Part shown: piece by piece, positions 9,234 through 20,357 of the stretch
Layout: every line of letters starts with the position of its first letter
Numbering within the stretch: the stretch's first letter is position 1
Assembly: GCA_016717105.1 (NCBI GenBank)
Contig: JADKGF010000011.1
Location: 92,378 to 156,377 of the forward strand
Source of the DNA: Saprospiraceae bacterium
GTDB lineage: Bacteria > Bacteroidota > Bacteroidia > Chitinophagales > Saprospiraceae
Direction: 5' to 3'
Length of the DNA: 64,000 nt
Notes under the pieces: generated by a model
What the model was told of the DNA's origin: nothing
Databases searched by the model: none
The model's input: only the letters and a program-made list of their open reading frames with translations
Made by a program: the position numbers and the translations under genes

Positions 9234-10166
9234 ATGAGAAAGTTTTTAATATTTGTGTGCATTATTTGGGTCAACCAATTTTTGCATGCTCAAGAGAATA
9301 CCTTCACCATGAGAGACGTAGATTATGGCACTCCAGCTAAATATCTAAAATTGCAAAATGATATAGAGATAGCCTATACTGACGAAGGCAATGGCCCTGA
9401 AACAATTTTGTTCATTCATGGCCTTGCATCCTATATTCCATCATGGAAAAATAATATTTCTGCACTTCAAGCAGATTACAGATGTATCGCTATCGATCTG
9501 CCTGGCTTTGGCAAATCATCCAAGGGAAATTACAATGTATCTATGGATTTTTATGCCGATGTCATTCATGAATTTTGCCAAAAAATGCAAATCCAAATGA
9601 TCAATATAGCAGGTCATTCTATGGGAGGCCAAATCGCTATTGCCACATCATTGAAATATCCCATCTTAGTCAGTAAGCTCATACTCATTGCGCCTGCCGG
9701 ATTTGAAACTTTCAATAAAGGTGAGAAACAATGGTTTAAGGATGTCATGACTGTCGATGGTGTCATGTTGACTACAGCAGAACAAATTAGGACCAATTAC
9801 GCATTTAACTTTTACAATTTCCCTAAGGAAGCTTACTTTATGATAGAGGATAGGCTTAAAATCCGCAAGGCAGCTGACTTTGAAGCTTATTGTTATCATG
9901 TGACTCAAGGTGTTTATGCTATGGTCAATAGCCCTGTGTTTGATTTTTTACCACAAGTAAAACAACCCACTTTGTGTATTTTCGGGGCTAATGATAATCT
10001 CATACCAAACAGATATTTGAATGGTGGACCTACATCAAAATATGCCAAAGCCGGAGCACAAAGAATGCCTAATTGCACTTTGCATATGGTGGAAAAAGCA
10101 GGCCATTTTGTAATGTTCGAAAAAGCAAATGAAGTCAATAGTCTCATAAGAAAATACTTGAAGTAG
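9234..10166 (+). CDS. Secreted alpha/beta hydrolase
   Basis: A 310-residue alpha/beta-hydrolase fold protein with a cleavable signal peptide (MRKFLIFVCIIWVNQFLHAQ). It shows the oxyanion-region HG motif in FIHGLASYIPSW, the nucleophile elbow GHSMGG (catalytic Ser), an acid in FGANDNLIPN and the catalytic His in AGHFVMFE. It likely acts in the periplasm or outside the cell on an ester or amide bond. I chose the ATG at 9234 because it starts the signal peptide; the longer upstream frame would overlap the barrel gene. The preceding barrel gene may supply substrate entry, which is inference from the 25-nt spacing. Confidence 0.82.
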   Translation: MRKFLIFVCIIWVNQFLHAQENTFTMRDVDYGTPAKYLKLQNDIEIAYTDEGNGPETILFIHGLASYIPSWKNNISALQADYRCIAIDLPGFGKSSKGNYNVSMDFYADVIHEFCQKMQIQMINIAGHSMGGQIAIATSLKYPILVSKLILIAPAGFETFNKGEKQWFKDVMTVDGVMLTTAEQIRTNYAFNFYNFPKEAYFMIEDRLKIRKAADFEAYCYHVTQGVYAMVNSPVFDFLPQVKQPTLCIFGANDNLIPNRYLNGGPTSKYAKAGAQRMPNCTLHMVEKAGHFVMFEKANEVNSLIRKYLK

Positions 10167-10176
10167 GATTTGATTT

Positions 10177-13100
10177 TTAATTTTTCAATAACTTAAATAA
10201 GTATGCGTCTTTTGCAGTATTTAATTGCAAAATATATACACCTTTTACTAAGTCTTGAACGGATATTCGATCATTAATATCTACAATGGATCTTACGAGT
10301 CTTCCATTAATATCAAATATTTTTATTTCATTAATTTTTTGATTGGATCGTATATTTAGATAGTCTGTTGATGGGTTGGGATAAAGGTAGAAGCCATCTT
10401 TTTCGTCATCAGTGCCTGATGTATTTTCTACTTTGTATGTTTCTGTGAATGCACAGTTTTTATTATCCGTAATGGTTACCGAATATGTACCCGCTTTTAG
10501 ATTATAAATGCAGTCATTGGACGAACCATTATTCCATATAAATTTATAAGGCAAAAATCCACCTGTAGGGAAGACACAAATTTCACCATTCACACCATTG
10601 TTTTTTTCATTTTGGATGATTGGATTTGTGGTTATATCTGATTCCGAACTTATAATGACTGGTAATACATCAAGCACACAATTATTGGCATCTATGACCG
10701 TAGCACGATAAGATCCATTGATGAGTCTGTCTATTTGGCTTCCTGCATACAATCCGCCATTCCAACTTATGCCTTTCGGTTCTACTGCTCCATCGACTTT
10801 GATAGTAATAGCACCTGTGGTATCCGTCTGGCAAAGATTATTTTTAATTTCGGTTATTGTATAAGTATAAGGATCCTTTTCTTTGATAAGGACACCATTG
10901 CTAAATCCAGTACAACCATCTGCATCGGTCACTGACAACTTATATAACCCTGCGCCAAGATGTGTCAACGTATCTGTACGTCTAGATGAAAAATATTGTT
11001 CACCTTGGCTCCAATTGTAGTCAAAATCAGCTTTGCCGCCTAGGATTTTACTTGAGATTATAGCATTGGTATCTTTGTAGCACGTATTATCTTTGAGCAA
11101 TTCGATGGATACATCTATAGGAAGATTGATGTATTCTAGTTTGATATTGGGAATACCAGTCTTACACCCTAGTTTATCATAGGCTGTTACATTATAATTG
11201 CCCGGCAGGAGATTGTCAAAACTACTTACAGACAAATCACTGTGATTCCACACATAGTTATAATCGCCATTGCCGCCCGTAGCAGTGAGCGAGATAAGCC
11301 CATTTTGACCTAAAATACAAGATGATTTGCGAATGCTGTCGATGCTGAGTACAAATTGCGCAGGTTGCTGTATCCTTATTTTTTCAGTGGTATTTTTACA
11401 ACCGTTAGCATCAGTCACCGTGAGCATATAATCACCAGCAGTCAATCCGAAAATATCATCCGTCCTTTCTGCAAAAGAATTCCAAAGGAAAGTATAAGGA
11501 GCTGTACCACCACTTACATCTGTTTTTATAGATCCATTATTTTCTCCAAAGCATCTAACTGCCTCGGTGCTGACTATTTTGATGTTGATCATTTCAGGTT
11601 CGGTGATTTTTGTTTCAAATTCGGTATTGCATCCAGCAGCATCGGAAACTGTGACTTTATAGATTCCAGCCGGCAGATTTGAAATTTGGTCTGTGGTATC
11701 TCCTGTGCTCCATTTATAATTATAAGGTGGCAGTCCATTTACTGTAATCAAGCTGATTTGACCTGTCTGAAGGCCATTGCATAATGGATGTTTTATCGTT
11801 GCAATACCCGTGATTACGCTTGGTTTTGATGTCAAAGCGATATTATTGAGAGTCGCAAAACAATTGTTGATATCTGTTACAGTCACATGGTACATGCCTT
11901 CGGGTACATTGGTCAGATTTTTTGTAATAGCACCATTTGACCACAAGTATTGGTAAGGCCCATTTTCATTATTGTGTTCAATAGCTATGACACCGTCTGA
12001 TCTTCCTTTGCAAGAAGGTTTGGTCAGTTCAGTAATAATTACCTTTAGGTTTGTCAAAATATTTACTTGAAAATATGTTGTTTTGACCTTGCATCCACCA
12101 AAATCAGTAATTTTAGCATAATAAATGCCATCAGGAAGCTGTGAGATCGTAGATCCTGTAAGACCATTGTTCCATAATACGGTGTAAGGGCTAGTACCGC
12201 CACTTATTTGCAAACTGATTTCGCCATCATGTGATCCATTGCAGGTCGAGTGTTTGATGTTGGCTTGTACGAGTATTGGATTGAAATCCGGACTGTCATC
12301 TTCATTACCATTACAATTTTCATCTATAGCATTGCATTGTATCTCTATTGCAGATGGATGGATTGCGGCATTAGTGTCATCACAATCACCTTTGACCCGT
12401 GCGTATCCTACAGGAGGAATACCTGAGCAAATCTCAATTTTATTGCCTTCCATTCCATAACCATCTCCATCCACATCTGCATAATATATGTCAGGGCCTG
12501 ATTTAGGTTTGGATTTATAAAATTCTATTTGATCTATCGCAATATCACCCAATGGTCCATCGCCACTGACTCCTTTGAATCGAAAAATACCACTATTATT
12601 TGCATACTCTGCTAAAGAAAGGGTAACTCGCTTCCACATAGATCCTGATCTCCCTTCTGCCTCAAAAAAAGTTCAGCCCATGTAATTCCATTATCTATAG
12701 ATATCTCTAATGTAAGGAATTTACAATCAATACCATACATATTGTAATAAAATGACATATCACAACCAGATGTGTTGCTTCCTATATCCATACAGGATGA
12801 CTCAAGAATGACGGCGTTTTCTTTTCCGCAAAGTTGCGGATTGTTTTCTATATATATATAATTCCCATTATTGTTTATATCGCCATCTGGGCCTGTATTT
12901 TCAGTATCAGTTTTGCCTGTCCATAAAATCCAGTCTTGTCCATCATCAGCTTTTACGTTTTGCCAAATCGAATTATTTAATTCACAAGCGGCAGCGCATC
13001 CTTCTTTACAAGTCTGCAGTTCGTCAAATGATTCGGATTCAGTTATGGTTTCGCAGCTCGTCTGTGCTTTGATCGTACAACTTTCGAGTGATAATGATGT

Positions 13101-14138
13101 CGAAGAGCAGATACTAGATATTGAAATTTCATATTCAGTATTGGGCAAAAGATTATTAAAAACAAACTTTTCTTCTTCACATACGACAGATTTTTCCACT
13201 ATTTTACCATTCTCAATGATCAAGATTCTAACATTTTTGCATGGTGGTTTGTAATCCCAAGTGACGGTAATACTATTTATATCAGTATTGGAAACCGTAA
13301 AATTTTGTGGCACTACACAAAGTTCATTACTAAAATTCAGGTTCAGATATTTCAATACACCAGCATCTTGTACTGCTCGATCATAAACTATAAGTTTCCA
13401 ATATCCTTTTGATAAAGTGTCGGGTCGCCATGTTTCCAAATTTCCATCAGGTTTGTAATGGTCAATAAATGGTGGCTTATCATCTTTTAGATACTTACAT
13501 GCATCCGGTGAGAAAGTTGTAAATCGGTTACAAGACGAATCGCTTACATCGCCGAAATTATTACTTGCAATTCCATTATGACCCGAAAGTAGTAATTGTT
13601 GTCCTTGTGGACTTTCCAAAGTAATTTTAAGATCAGCTGGCCAGCTATGGTCTATAATCAGGTCCACAGATTTTAAGAATACGTTTTTGCCCAAGATACC
13701 TGTTTGAGGTACATCAAGAAGGAGGATTTCGGTTCCATTATCTTTGAGTGGAACATTGATTTGACAAGCTGTTGGAATTTCCAGAACGGTAGTAAAAGGT
13801 ATGGCCGCATTCCATTCACTAGATTTGGTTGCTGAACAAACCGCTCTAATGAAAATTTCATAAGCAGTTGATGGCGTGAGATTTGTAAATGTATATTTTT
13901 TTTCACTTATGTTCTTAAAATTGGCAATTCCAGTTCGAACTTCACCTTTTTTTATCAGTTCGATTTCCCAACCTAATGGTGCTGTATTGATGTCCGACCA
14001 AGAAACATCAATGCTTGTCGTTTTCCTATTTTCAAATTTTATATTGAATGGTTTTTGGCAATTTTGGCTATAGCCAATGAAGACAAGACAAGTCATCATG
14101 AGCGAAATCCACCACTTGATATTGAAATTACAAATCAA
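10177..14138 (-). CDS. Mosaic T9SS-secreted protein: FN3, P-domain, MAM-like, SprB repeats
   Basis: Two overlapping minus-strand frames (14138-12612 and 12639-10177) join if the T7 run of the coding strand at 12664-12670 is T8, giving about 1320 residues. Order from the N-terminus: signal peptide; fibronectin III domain (about 14060-13790); proprotein-convertase P-domain-like region (13770-13310); second FN3 (13310-13050); MAM-like domain with WTGKTDTENTGPDGDINNNG (13040-12510); MopE-like metal-binding segment with YYADVDGDGYG and GDCDDTNAAIHP (12500-12290); eight SprB-type repeats (GGTSPYTVLWNNG, GIYKVTVSDAAGC and similar; 12280-10420); and a type A T9SS tail starting FYLYPNPSTD. It should be exported by T9SS and displayed or released, probably as an adhesin or scaffold. 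No catalytic domain was seen. Confidence 0.78.
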
Positions 14139-14304
14139 TTTTTTGTATTTTAAAAATCAAAAATAACAACTTTAAACTAATTGATGGTAAATAACATCTT
14201 TTAAACATAAAAAAAACCAAATTAGCGAGTTAGATATTATAATAATAAGCAGATTTTGATTAATTTTGCACCTTATTTTTGAATTTCAAATTAAAAATAT
14301 ATAA

Positions 14305-16770
14305 ATGTCTAATGATCAAAGAATTATCCCGATAAACATCGAGGACGAAATGAAATCATCCTACATTGACTATTCTATGTCGGTGATTGTGGCGAGGGCA
14401 CTTCCGGATGTAAGGGATGGACTTAAACCAGTACACCGCAGGGTGCTTTTTGGTATGTCTGACCTTGGATTAGCATATGGCAGGTCGCACAAAAAATCAG
14501 CGAGAATAGTTGGTGAGGTATTAGGTAAGTATCACCCGCATGGTGACAGTTCTGTGTATGATGCCATGGTTAGGATGGCTCAGGATTGGTCATTGCGGTA
14601 TCCGCTTGTGGACGGACAGGGCAATTTTGGTTCGATGGACGGCGATAGTCCAGCAGCGATGCGTTATACAGAAGCCCGATTGGCACGTATTAGTGATGAA
14701 ATGTTGGCAGATATCAACAAAAATACGGTTGATTTTAAGCTGAATTTTGATGATTCGCTTGAGGAGCCAACAGTTTTACCAGCAAGGATTCCTAACTTAC
14801 TTATAAATGGTGCATCAGGTATTGCCGTAGGTATGGCGACCAATATGTTGCCACACAACTTGTCAGAAGTAATCGCAGGCATCAAGGCTACCGTCGATAA
14901 TCCTGATATCACCATCGATGAGTTGATAGAGTATGTCAAAGCGCCTGATTTTCCTACAGGTGGTACAATTTATGGCTACGCAGGTGTAAAAGAAGCCTTA
15001 CACACAGGTAGAGGCAAAGTCATAGTTAGAGGTAAGGCCAATATAGAATCTGGACCCGGTGGAAAGGAAACCATCATCATTACTGAGATTCCATATCAAG
15101 TAAATAAGGCTGGACTTGTAGCTAAAATTGCCGAGTTAGTTAACGACGATAAAATCGATGGCATTTCAGACCTTCGTGACGAATCAGATAGAAATGGTCT
15201 TCGTATCGTAGTAGAAGTGAAGCGTGATGCTATGGCAAGTGTCGTGTTGAGTAAATTGTATAAATTTACACCACTACAGACTTCTTATGGTGTCAATAAT
15301 ATCGCACTTGTCAATGGCAGGCCGAAAGTTTTGAATCTAAAAGACTTAATTACAGAGTTTATTAAGTTCAGAATTGAAGTCATTATCAGAAGAACACAAT
15401 ACGATTTGGAAAAAGCACTCGAAAGAGCGCATATCCTAGAAGGTATTCTGATCGCTTTGGACAATATAGATGAAGTCATCCGCATTATACGGCAGTCGAA
15501 AACTGTAGATGAAGCCAAAGATGGATTGATGACATCATTTGCGCTAAGCGAAATCCAAGCAAAAGCAATCCTCGAAATGAGATTGCAACGTTTGGTAAGT
15601 CTCGAAATAGATAAGGTAAGAGAAGAGTATGCAGAAGTGCTTGCCAAAATTGAATATTATAGAAGTATCTTAGCTAGTGATCAATTGCAAAGAGACATCA
15701 TCAAACAAGAATTGGATGAAATCAATGAGAAATTCGGAGATAAGCGTCGCACAGATATTTCATACGCAGATGATGAAATCAGTATCGAAGACCTTATCCC
15801 TAATGAAGAAGTGGTAATAACTATTTCACACCTTGGATATATCAAGCGTACCAAGACTGACGAATTCAAACAACAAAGCCGTGGTGGTAAAGGCTCTCGA
15901 GGAGCTAAAACCAGAGATACGGACTTCGTAGAGCAAATGTTTATTGCGCATAATCACAATTACCTATTGCTATTTACAGAGCAAGGACGATGTTTCTGGT
16001 TAAGGGCGTTTGAGATTCCAGAGGCAAGCAAAACATCGCAAGGTCGTGTATTGCAAAATATACTCGCGATCCCGTCAGATGATAAAGTGCGTGCTTATAT
16101 CAAAATTGAGAATCTCAATGACGAAGAGTTTATCAATAACAATTACATCATCTTCTGTACTAAAAAAGGTATGGTGAAGAAAACCATTGTTGAAGCATTC
16201 TCTAGGCCAAGAACCAATGGTATCAATGCCATCACCATCAATGAAGGTGACCAATTGCTCGAAGCTAAACTGACCAATGGTACCAATGAAATCATCATAG
16301 CGAACAAAGCTGGTCGTGCGATCAGATTTAATGAAGCCAAAGCCAGACCGATGGGAAGAGGCGCTGCCGGTGTCGGCCATTACACTCACAGACAAAATGA
16401 TGAAGTAGTAGGTATGATTGCAGCTGATCCAACAAAAGCGGATTTCTCAATCTTTGTGGTATCAGAAAAAGGTAATGGTAAACGTTCGCCACTTGAAGAT
16501 TACAGAATCACAAACAGAGGTGGAAAAGGTGTCAAAACCATAAATATCACTGACAAAACTGGTAAACTTATAGCTATCAAATGGGTGAGTGAATTCGATG
16601 ATTTGATGATTACGACTGTGGATGGCATCATCATCAGGACGCCTGTTTCGGACATCAGATTGATGGGAAGAGCGACACAAGGTGTGAAAGTGATTCGCAT
16701 CAATGATAAGGAATCCATCGCCGATGTGACCGTGATCAGAAGGGAAGAAGCGATAGACGAAGAAGAATAA
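14305..16770 (+). CDS. gyrA: DNA gyrase subunit A
   Basis: An 821-residue type IIA topoisomerase A subunit. The catalytic Tyr is Tyr121 in AAMRYTEARL. The quinolone-determining region reads GKYHPHGDSSVYDAMVRM, with Ser and Asp at the positions equivalent to E. coli Ser83 and Asp87, so no common resistance change is visible. The GyrA-box region (SRGGKGSRGAK) and the six beta-pinwheel blades follow, so this is gyrA rather than parC. With GyrB it introduces negative supercoils. The gene ends at a strong hairpin terminator. Downstream comes a TPR protein, which I recall as a common neighbour of gyrA in Bacteroidota. Confidence 0.97.
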   Translation: MSNDQRIIPINIEDEMKSSYIDYSMSVIVARALPDVRDGLKPVHRRVLFGMSDLGLAYGRSHKKSARIVGEVLGKYHPHGDSSVYDAMVRMAQDWSLRYPLVDGQGNFGSMDGDSPAAMRYTEARLARISDEMLADINKNTVDFKLNFDDSLEEPTVLPARIPNLLINGASGIAVGMATNMLPHNLSEVIAGIKATVDNPDITIDELIEYVKAPDFPTGGTIYGYAGVKEALHTGRGKVIVRGKANIESGPGGKETIIITEIPYQVNKAGLVAKIAELVNDDKIDGISDLRDESDRNGLRIVVEVKRDAMASVVLSKLYKFTPLQTSYGVNNIALVNGRPKVLNLKDLITEFIKFRIEVIIRRTQYDLEKALERAHILEGILIALDNIDEVIRIIRQSKTVDEAKDGLMTSFALSEIQAKAILEMRLQRLVSLEIDKVREEYAEVLAKIEYYRSILASDQLQRDIIKQELDEINEKFGDKRRTDISYADDEISIEDLIPNEEVVITISHLGYIKRTKTDEFKQQSRGGKGSRGAKTRDTDFVEQMFIAHNHNYLLLFTEQGRCFWLRAFEIPEASKTSQGRVLQNILAIPSDDKVRAYIKIENLNDEEFINNNYIIFCTKKGMVKKTIVEAFSRPRTNGINAITINEGDQLLEAKLTNGTNEIIIANKAGRAIRFNEAKARPMGRGAAGVGHYTHRQNDEVVGMIAADPTKADFSIFVVSEKGNGKRSPLEDYRITNRGGKGVKTINITDKTGKLIAIKWVSEFDDLMITTVDGIIIRTPVSDIRLMGRATQGVKVIRINDKESIADVTVIRREEAIDEEE

Positions 16771-16786
16771 TTTTAGTTCAAATAGG

Positions 16787-16833
16787 GTAGTCCATAGCGA
16801 TTTTTATTGAAAGCGTTATGGACTACATTTTTT
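16787..16833 (+). terminator. Intrinsic terminator of gyrA
   Basis: GTAGTCCATAGCG at 16787-16799 pairs over 13 bp (one G-U) with CGTTATGGACTAC at 16814-16826, followed by ATTTTTT. It overlaps a potential TTG start at 16807, which argues for the ATG at 16840 as the start of the next gene. Confidence 0.85.
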
Positions 16834-16839
16834 AACATC

Positions 16840-17526
16840 ATGAGAAGCATTATTTTTGGAATATTAACGCTATTTGCAATTATTGATGTAAAAGCTCAGG
16901 ATTTGGATTCTCTAATCCTATATGAAACTACAGAGCAGTTTTTGAAAAAGTTGCCTTCTTGTACAAATGCTACAGCAGAGATAATTAGATCCAATCCCAA
17001 TAGCATGGAATTATACAAGTTTCGTGATACTAATACTAAGAAAAAAATAAAAAGAGCTAAACAAACATGGGGTATTCATTTTAAAGGTAATGATTATTTC
17101 AATATGTTATATTTTGATGATATTTATATTGAAAATACTTTTTATAAATTGGATATTGTAGGAAGGTATTGTGTCATCATCATTGATGAAGATGAAAAAT
17201 ATTTTAAAAGCGATATTAATTATGGCCTTGGATTGACCAATGTGTTAATTTCAGAAGTGGAAAAACACAAAAACAAAGGATATATTTGGAGCGACAAATC
17301 TGGAAAAAAGTATTGCATTATTCTTATTGACACAATAGAAAAAGGAAATAGAACTTTGGATAAAAACGAAGGAAGTTCAGGCAGCCGTATTACAAAAAAG
17401 CAATTGTTTAAGAAGTTGAACATAAATAAGGAAACAATTAGTTTTGAGAAATTTGAATTAATGAATCTTGAAGAAATATTGAAGCTTATAGACCAGTTTA
17501 ATATTGACCATGAATACAAACATTAA
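16840..17526 (+). CDS. Secreted protein of unknown function
   Basis: A 228-residue protein with a signal peptide (MRSIIFGILTLFAIIDVKAQ, cleavage before DLD). The mature part is lysine-rich, with alternating strands and helices (GRYCVIIIDEDEKYF, KKYCIILIDTIEKG) and an acidic, helical C-terminus. I do not recognise a family. The start at 16840 is preferred because upstream in-frame codons lie in the gyrA terminator and would bury the signal peptide. Codon use is more AT-rich than gyrA, as expected for a lineage-specific accessory gene. Confidence 0.65.
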   Translation: MRSIIFGILTLFAIIDVKAQDLDSLILYETTEQFLKKLPSCTNATAEIIRSNPNSMELYKFRDTNTKKKIKRAKQTWGIHFKGNDYFNMLYFDDIYIENTFYKLDIVGRYCVIIIDEDEKYFKSDINYGLGLTNVLISEVEKHKNKGYIWSDKSGKKYCIILIDTIEKGNRTLDKNEGSSGSRITKKQLFKKLNINKETISFEKFELMNLEEILKLIDQFNIDHEYKH

Positions 17527-17689
17527 CTTCGGTTAGTATTAGATTATATTTGGTAACAAGAATTTAACTATAGACACGTTTATTTTAACAAAATCAAAAC
17601 GATTTTGGAATTTTTGTACCGTCTTAGATTATGTAAACAGTATTTATATTACTTTTGTACCAAAATTTTTTAACAAACAATTTTAAACG

Positions 17690-19074
17690 ATGAAACAATT
17701 TTTTATCAGTACATTTATAGTACTCTTGGCCTTAAATATTGCAGATGCTCAGGAATATAAAAAACAACTGAAGGCTGCAAATAAAACATTGGCTAAATAT
17801 TACCTCGACCCTGTAGCAAATAAAGCAAATTTGGATGAAGCAATAGCTTCTATCAATACTATTTTTAGTGCGGACGATGCTAAAGCTGATCCAGAAGCTT
17901 GGATTACTAAAGGTCAGATATTCAATGAAATAGCTAAGGCTGAAATGAACAAGAAAGTGATCAGCGACCAGTTGAAACAAGAATTTACATTGCCTACACC
18001 ACAAGCAGGTCTCAACGCTTTAGAGTCTTTCGAAAAGGCTATGTCTATGGCAGTAAAAAAATCACAGACCAAAGATGCTCTAGCTGGTATCAGAGAAAGC
18101 GAAGACCATTTGAATAATATCGGTATTACCTATTTTCAAATTCAGGATTATGCCAATTCATATTTGAATTTTAAAGCATCACTGAAAAGCCATGATATTT
18201 TGAAGACCAATAAAGAAGCCAGCAGATTGGATGATGCTATGGTGAAAAATGATCAGGTATTTTATACTGCTTATGCTGGTTATAACAGTGAATATAAGAA
18301 TGAAACTTTACCACTTTTCGAATCATTATATGCTGGAGGAAAAGCACAACCATTTGTATATGAAGCACTTTTTAATCTAGCTGCTGACAAAAAAGATATC
18401 ACAAAAGCAATGGAATATCTAGCTGCAGGTAGAGCTGCAAATCCGGATGATAACGGTTTGTTGTTTGCAGAGATAAATTTTTACCTTAAAGAAGGAAAAT
18501 TGGATATTCTTACTGACAAACTAAAAGCAGCAATTGCAAAAGAACCAGATAATGTGTCTGTTTACACAACACTTGGTAACGTATATGACCAATTGAATCA
18601 GCAAGAAAGAACAGCTGGTAATAATGCGAAAGCAGATGAATATTTCAATTTGGCTTTTGACTATTTCAAGCAATCATTAGAAAAGGATCCTAAGGGGGTG
18701 TTATTTTATTATTGGATCTGGGGAAAAAAAAAAAGGGGGAAAAAACCCTTGGGGGGAACTTTAAATACCCCGGGAATTTTGATGCGACATACAGCCAAGG
18801 TGCATTGTATTACAACAAAGCTGCTAGTATGACTGCAAAATTGAATGAGCTGAGCAATGATTATTCATCAGCAGGTACTAAAAAGTACAATGAAATAAAA
18901 GCCGAAATGGATGGTTACTTCAAACAAGCACTTCCATATTTTATTTCAGCTGAACAATTGGATCCTAAAGATCAAAACACCATGATCGCTTTAAAGGAGA
19001 TTTATGCTAGAAGTGGTGAATTGAATAAATCCACAGAATATAAAAACAAACTTGAAGCTTTAGGCGGTAATTAA
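17690..19074 (+). CDS. Secreted TPR protein, interrupted by an 80-nt block
   Basis: A signal peptide (MKQFFISTFIVLLALNIADAQ) is followed by TPR-type helical pairs, with about 434 residues after removal of the block at 18695-18774. The first frame runs from 17690 into that block, and the downstream frame resumes at 18775 with NFDATYSQGALYYNKAA, a normal TPR helix. The join AAG|AAT restores EKDPKNFDATYSQGALYY. It is probably periplasmic and acts as a protein-interaction scaffold; the specific partner is unknown. It follows gyrA and one short gene and ends at a strong bidirectional terminator. Confidence 0.7.
18695..18774. other. 80-nt homopolymer-rich block breaking the TPR gene
   Basis: The block holds runs G5, A11, G5, A6, G6, C4 and G3 and has no resemblance to flanking sequence. 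Its length (80, not a multiple of 3) shifts the frame, and deleting it exactly restores a clean TPR helix. The composition is unlike anything else in the window. Most likely it is a misassembled or low-quality gap-fill. A real insertion is possible but less likely. Confidence 0.6.
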
Positions 19075-19100
19075 AATCAGTCTATCCTTCAATAGGTAAT

Positions 19101-19143
19101 AAAAGAGCCTGGTATCTTTCTTGATGCCAGGCTCTTTTTTTAA
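19101..19143. terminator. Strong bidirectional terminator
   Basis: AAAAGAGCCTGGTATC (19101-19116) pairs with GATGCCAGGCTCTTTT (19123-19138), with a 6-nt loop and a T run to 19141. An A run on the left lets it also end the convergent TPR lipoprotein gene at 19163. Confidence 0.9.
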
Positions 19144-19162
19144 ATTGAAAAAACGTACTTCC

Positions 19163-20053
19163 TTATTCTTTTTTCATTTCCTTAAACATCTCATCTGGAG
19201 TTTTTCCTATATTCTCAAGTAAAAACTTCACATCTTTTGCCATAGAATCCTGTGGATAATTGGCAAGAAATTTTTCATAGATACGTTTTGCTTCATCAAA
19301 TTTCCCGAGTTCTGTATCTAAGGTGAATCCTCTTAAAAACAAGGCCAAAGGTGCTTTTTCGTATTTTGGATAATATTGATAAACCCAATCATAAAGGCTA
19401 AGCATTTCTGGGGTATTTCCCAAGGCTCTGCACATATCTGCACCTTTCATCAAATACACTGGCGCAGCCGGATCTGTTGGAAAAGCTAATGCAAAACTCT
19501 CGCTCATATCTATAAATTGGGTTGTATTTGCTTCATTTACACCTTTTTCTCCTGGGTTATCTAATACTCTTTTTGCTAATTCTTTGAAATAATTTTCATG
19601 ATCCTTTTGTGTTTCATCCACCTTTTTTAAAGCAAATTCAGCTCTTTTATCATTTGGAAAACGTTGCTGAAACCCATCATACAGCATTGCCGCGGCTTGG
19701 GTTTTGTTTCTATCATCCATTCTTTCAGCTAGATTGTATAGATAATCAGCGGCATTTTTGTGCTTAGGGCTAAATTTTAGGAATTCTAAAATAAAGACTT
19801 CTTGCAAATTTTCTTTATCAGGTACATTGCAATGCTCGATAGCTTTTAAAAGCAATGTTTCCTTGTTTTCTGCATCTTGTGAGGCTAAGATAGCTTTGCC
19901 ATAAGCTTGCACCAACTTGTTGAATGACGAGTCAGCTTTGGATTTTTGGTATTCAGATTCTAAATAACCTAAATCATTTTTATCAATAGGTTTCGTTTCA
20001 TTTTTGCAAGCAACAAAATTTACTATTAGCAAAAAGTACAGGAGATATCTCAT
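19163..20053 (-). CDS. TPR-repeat lipoprotein
   Basis: A 296-residue protein starting MRYLLYFLLIVNFVAC, with a lipobox-like VNFVAC and the lipidated Cys at 16. The rest is helical TPR-type repeats (for example AAMLYDGFQQRFPNDKRAEF and FDEAKRIYEKFLANYPQDS). An upstream in-frame ATG at 20086 adds eleven residues ahead of the signal sequence, so I prefer 20053. It is probably attached to a membrane facing the periplasm. The function is not known; the tail resembles YbgF/BamD-like repeat units. It is transcribed convergently with the secreted TPR gene. Confidence 0.7.
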   Translation of the reverse strand: MRYLLYFLLIVNFVACKNETKPIDKNDLGYLESEYQKSKADSSFNKLVQAYGKAILASQDAENKETLLLKAIEHCNVPDKENLQEVFILEFLKFSPKHKNAADYLYNLAERMDDRNKTQAAAMLYDGFQQRFPNDKRAEFALKKVDETQKDHENYFKELAKRVLDNPGEKGVNEANTTQFIDMSESFALAFPTDPAAPVYLMKGADMCRALGNTPEMLSLYDWVYQYYPKYEKAPLALFLRGFTLDTELGKFDEAKRIYEKFLANYPQDSMAKDVKFLLENIGKTPDEMFKEMKKE

Positions 20054-20357
20054 TTGTATATTTTGGATATTGTTTTGAAAGCTCAAATTTAGCTAATTTT
20101 GAAAAAGAATCACCGCTTCTACATTATTTTTCATAATCTGAGAATCAATACATTGTGAATTCTGAGTTAATTTATAAAACACATTAATTATTTGTATAAT
20201 ACTTTATTTCTTTATTTGTAAAAACTTGTATTCCTTATATTCGAAATTGTAGAAATCATTCCGATGTAATGATAATCTTTTATGGATTTTGTCAAATAAA
20301 TCTATATATTTGAGCGGTAATTGATCTTTTTAAGCGCTTTTAAAATTAAGAGTTAAA

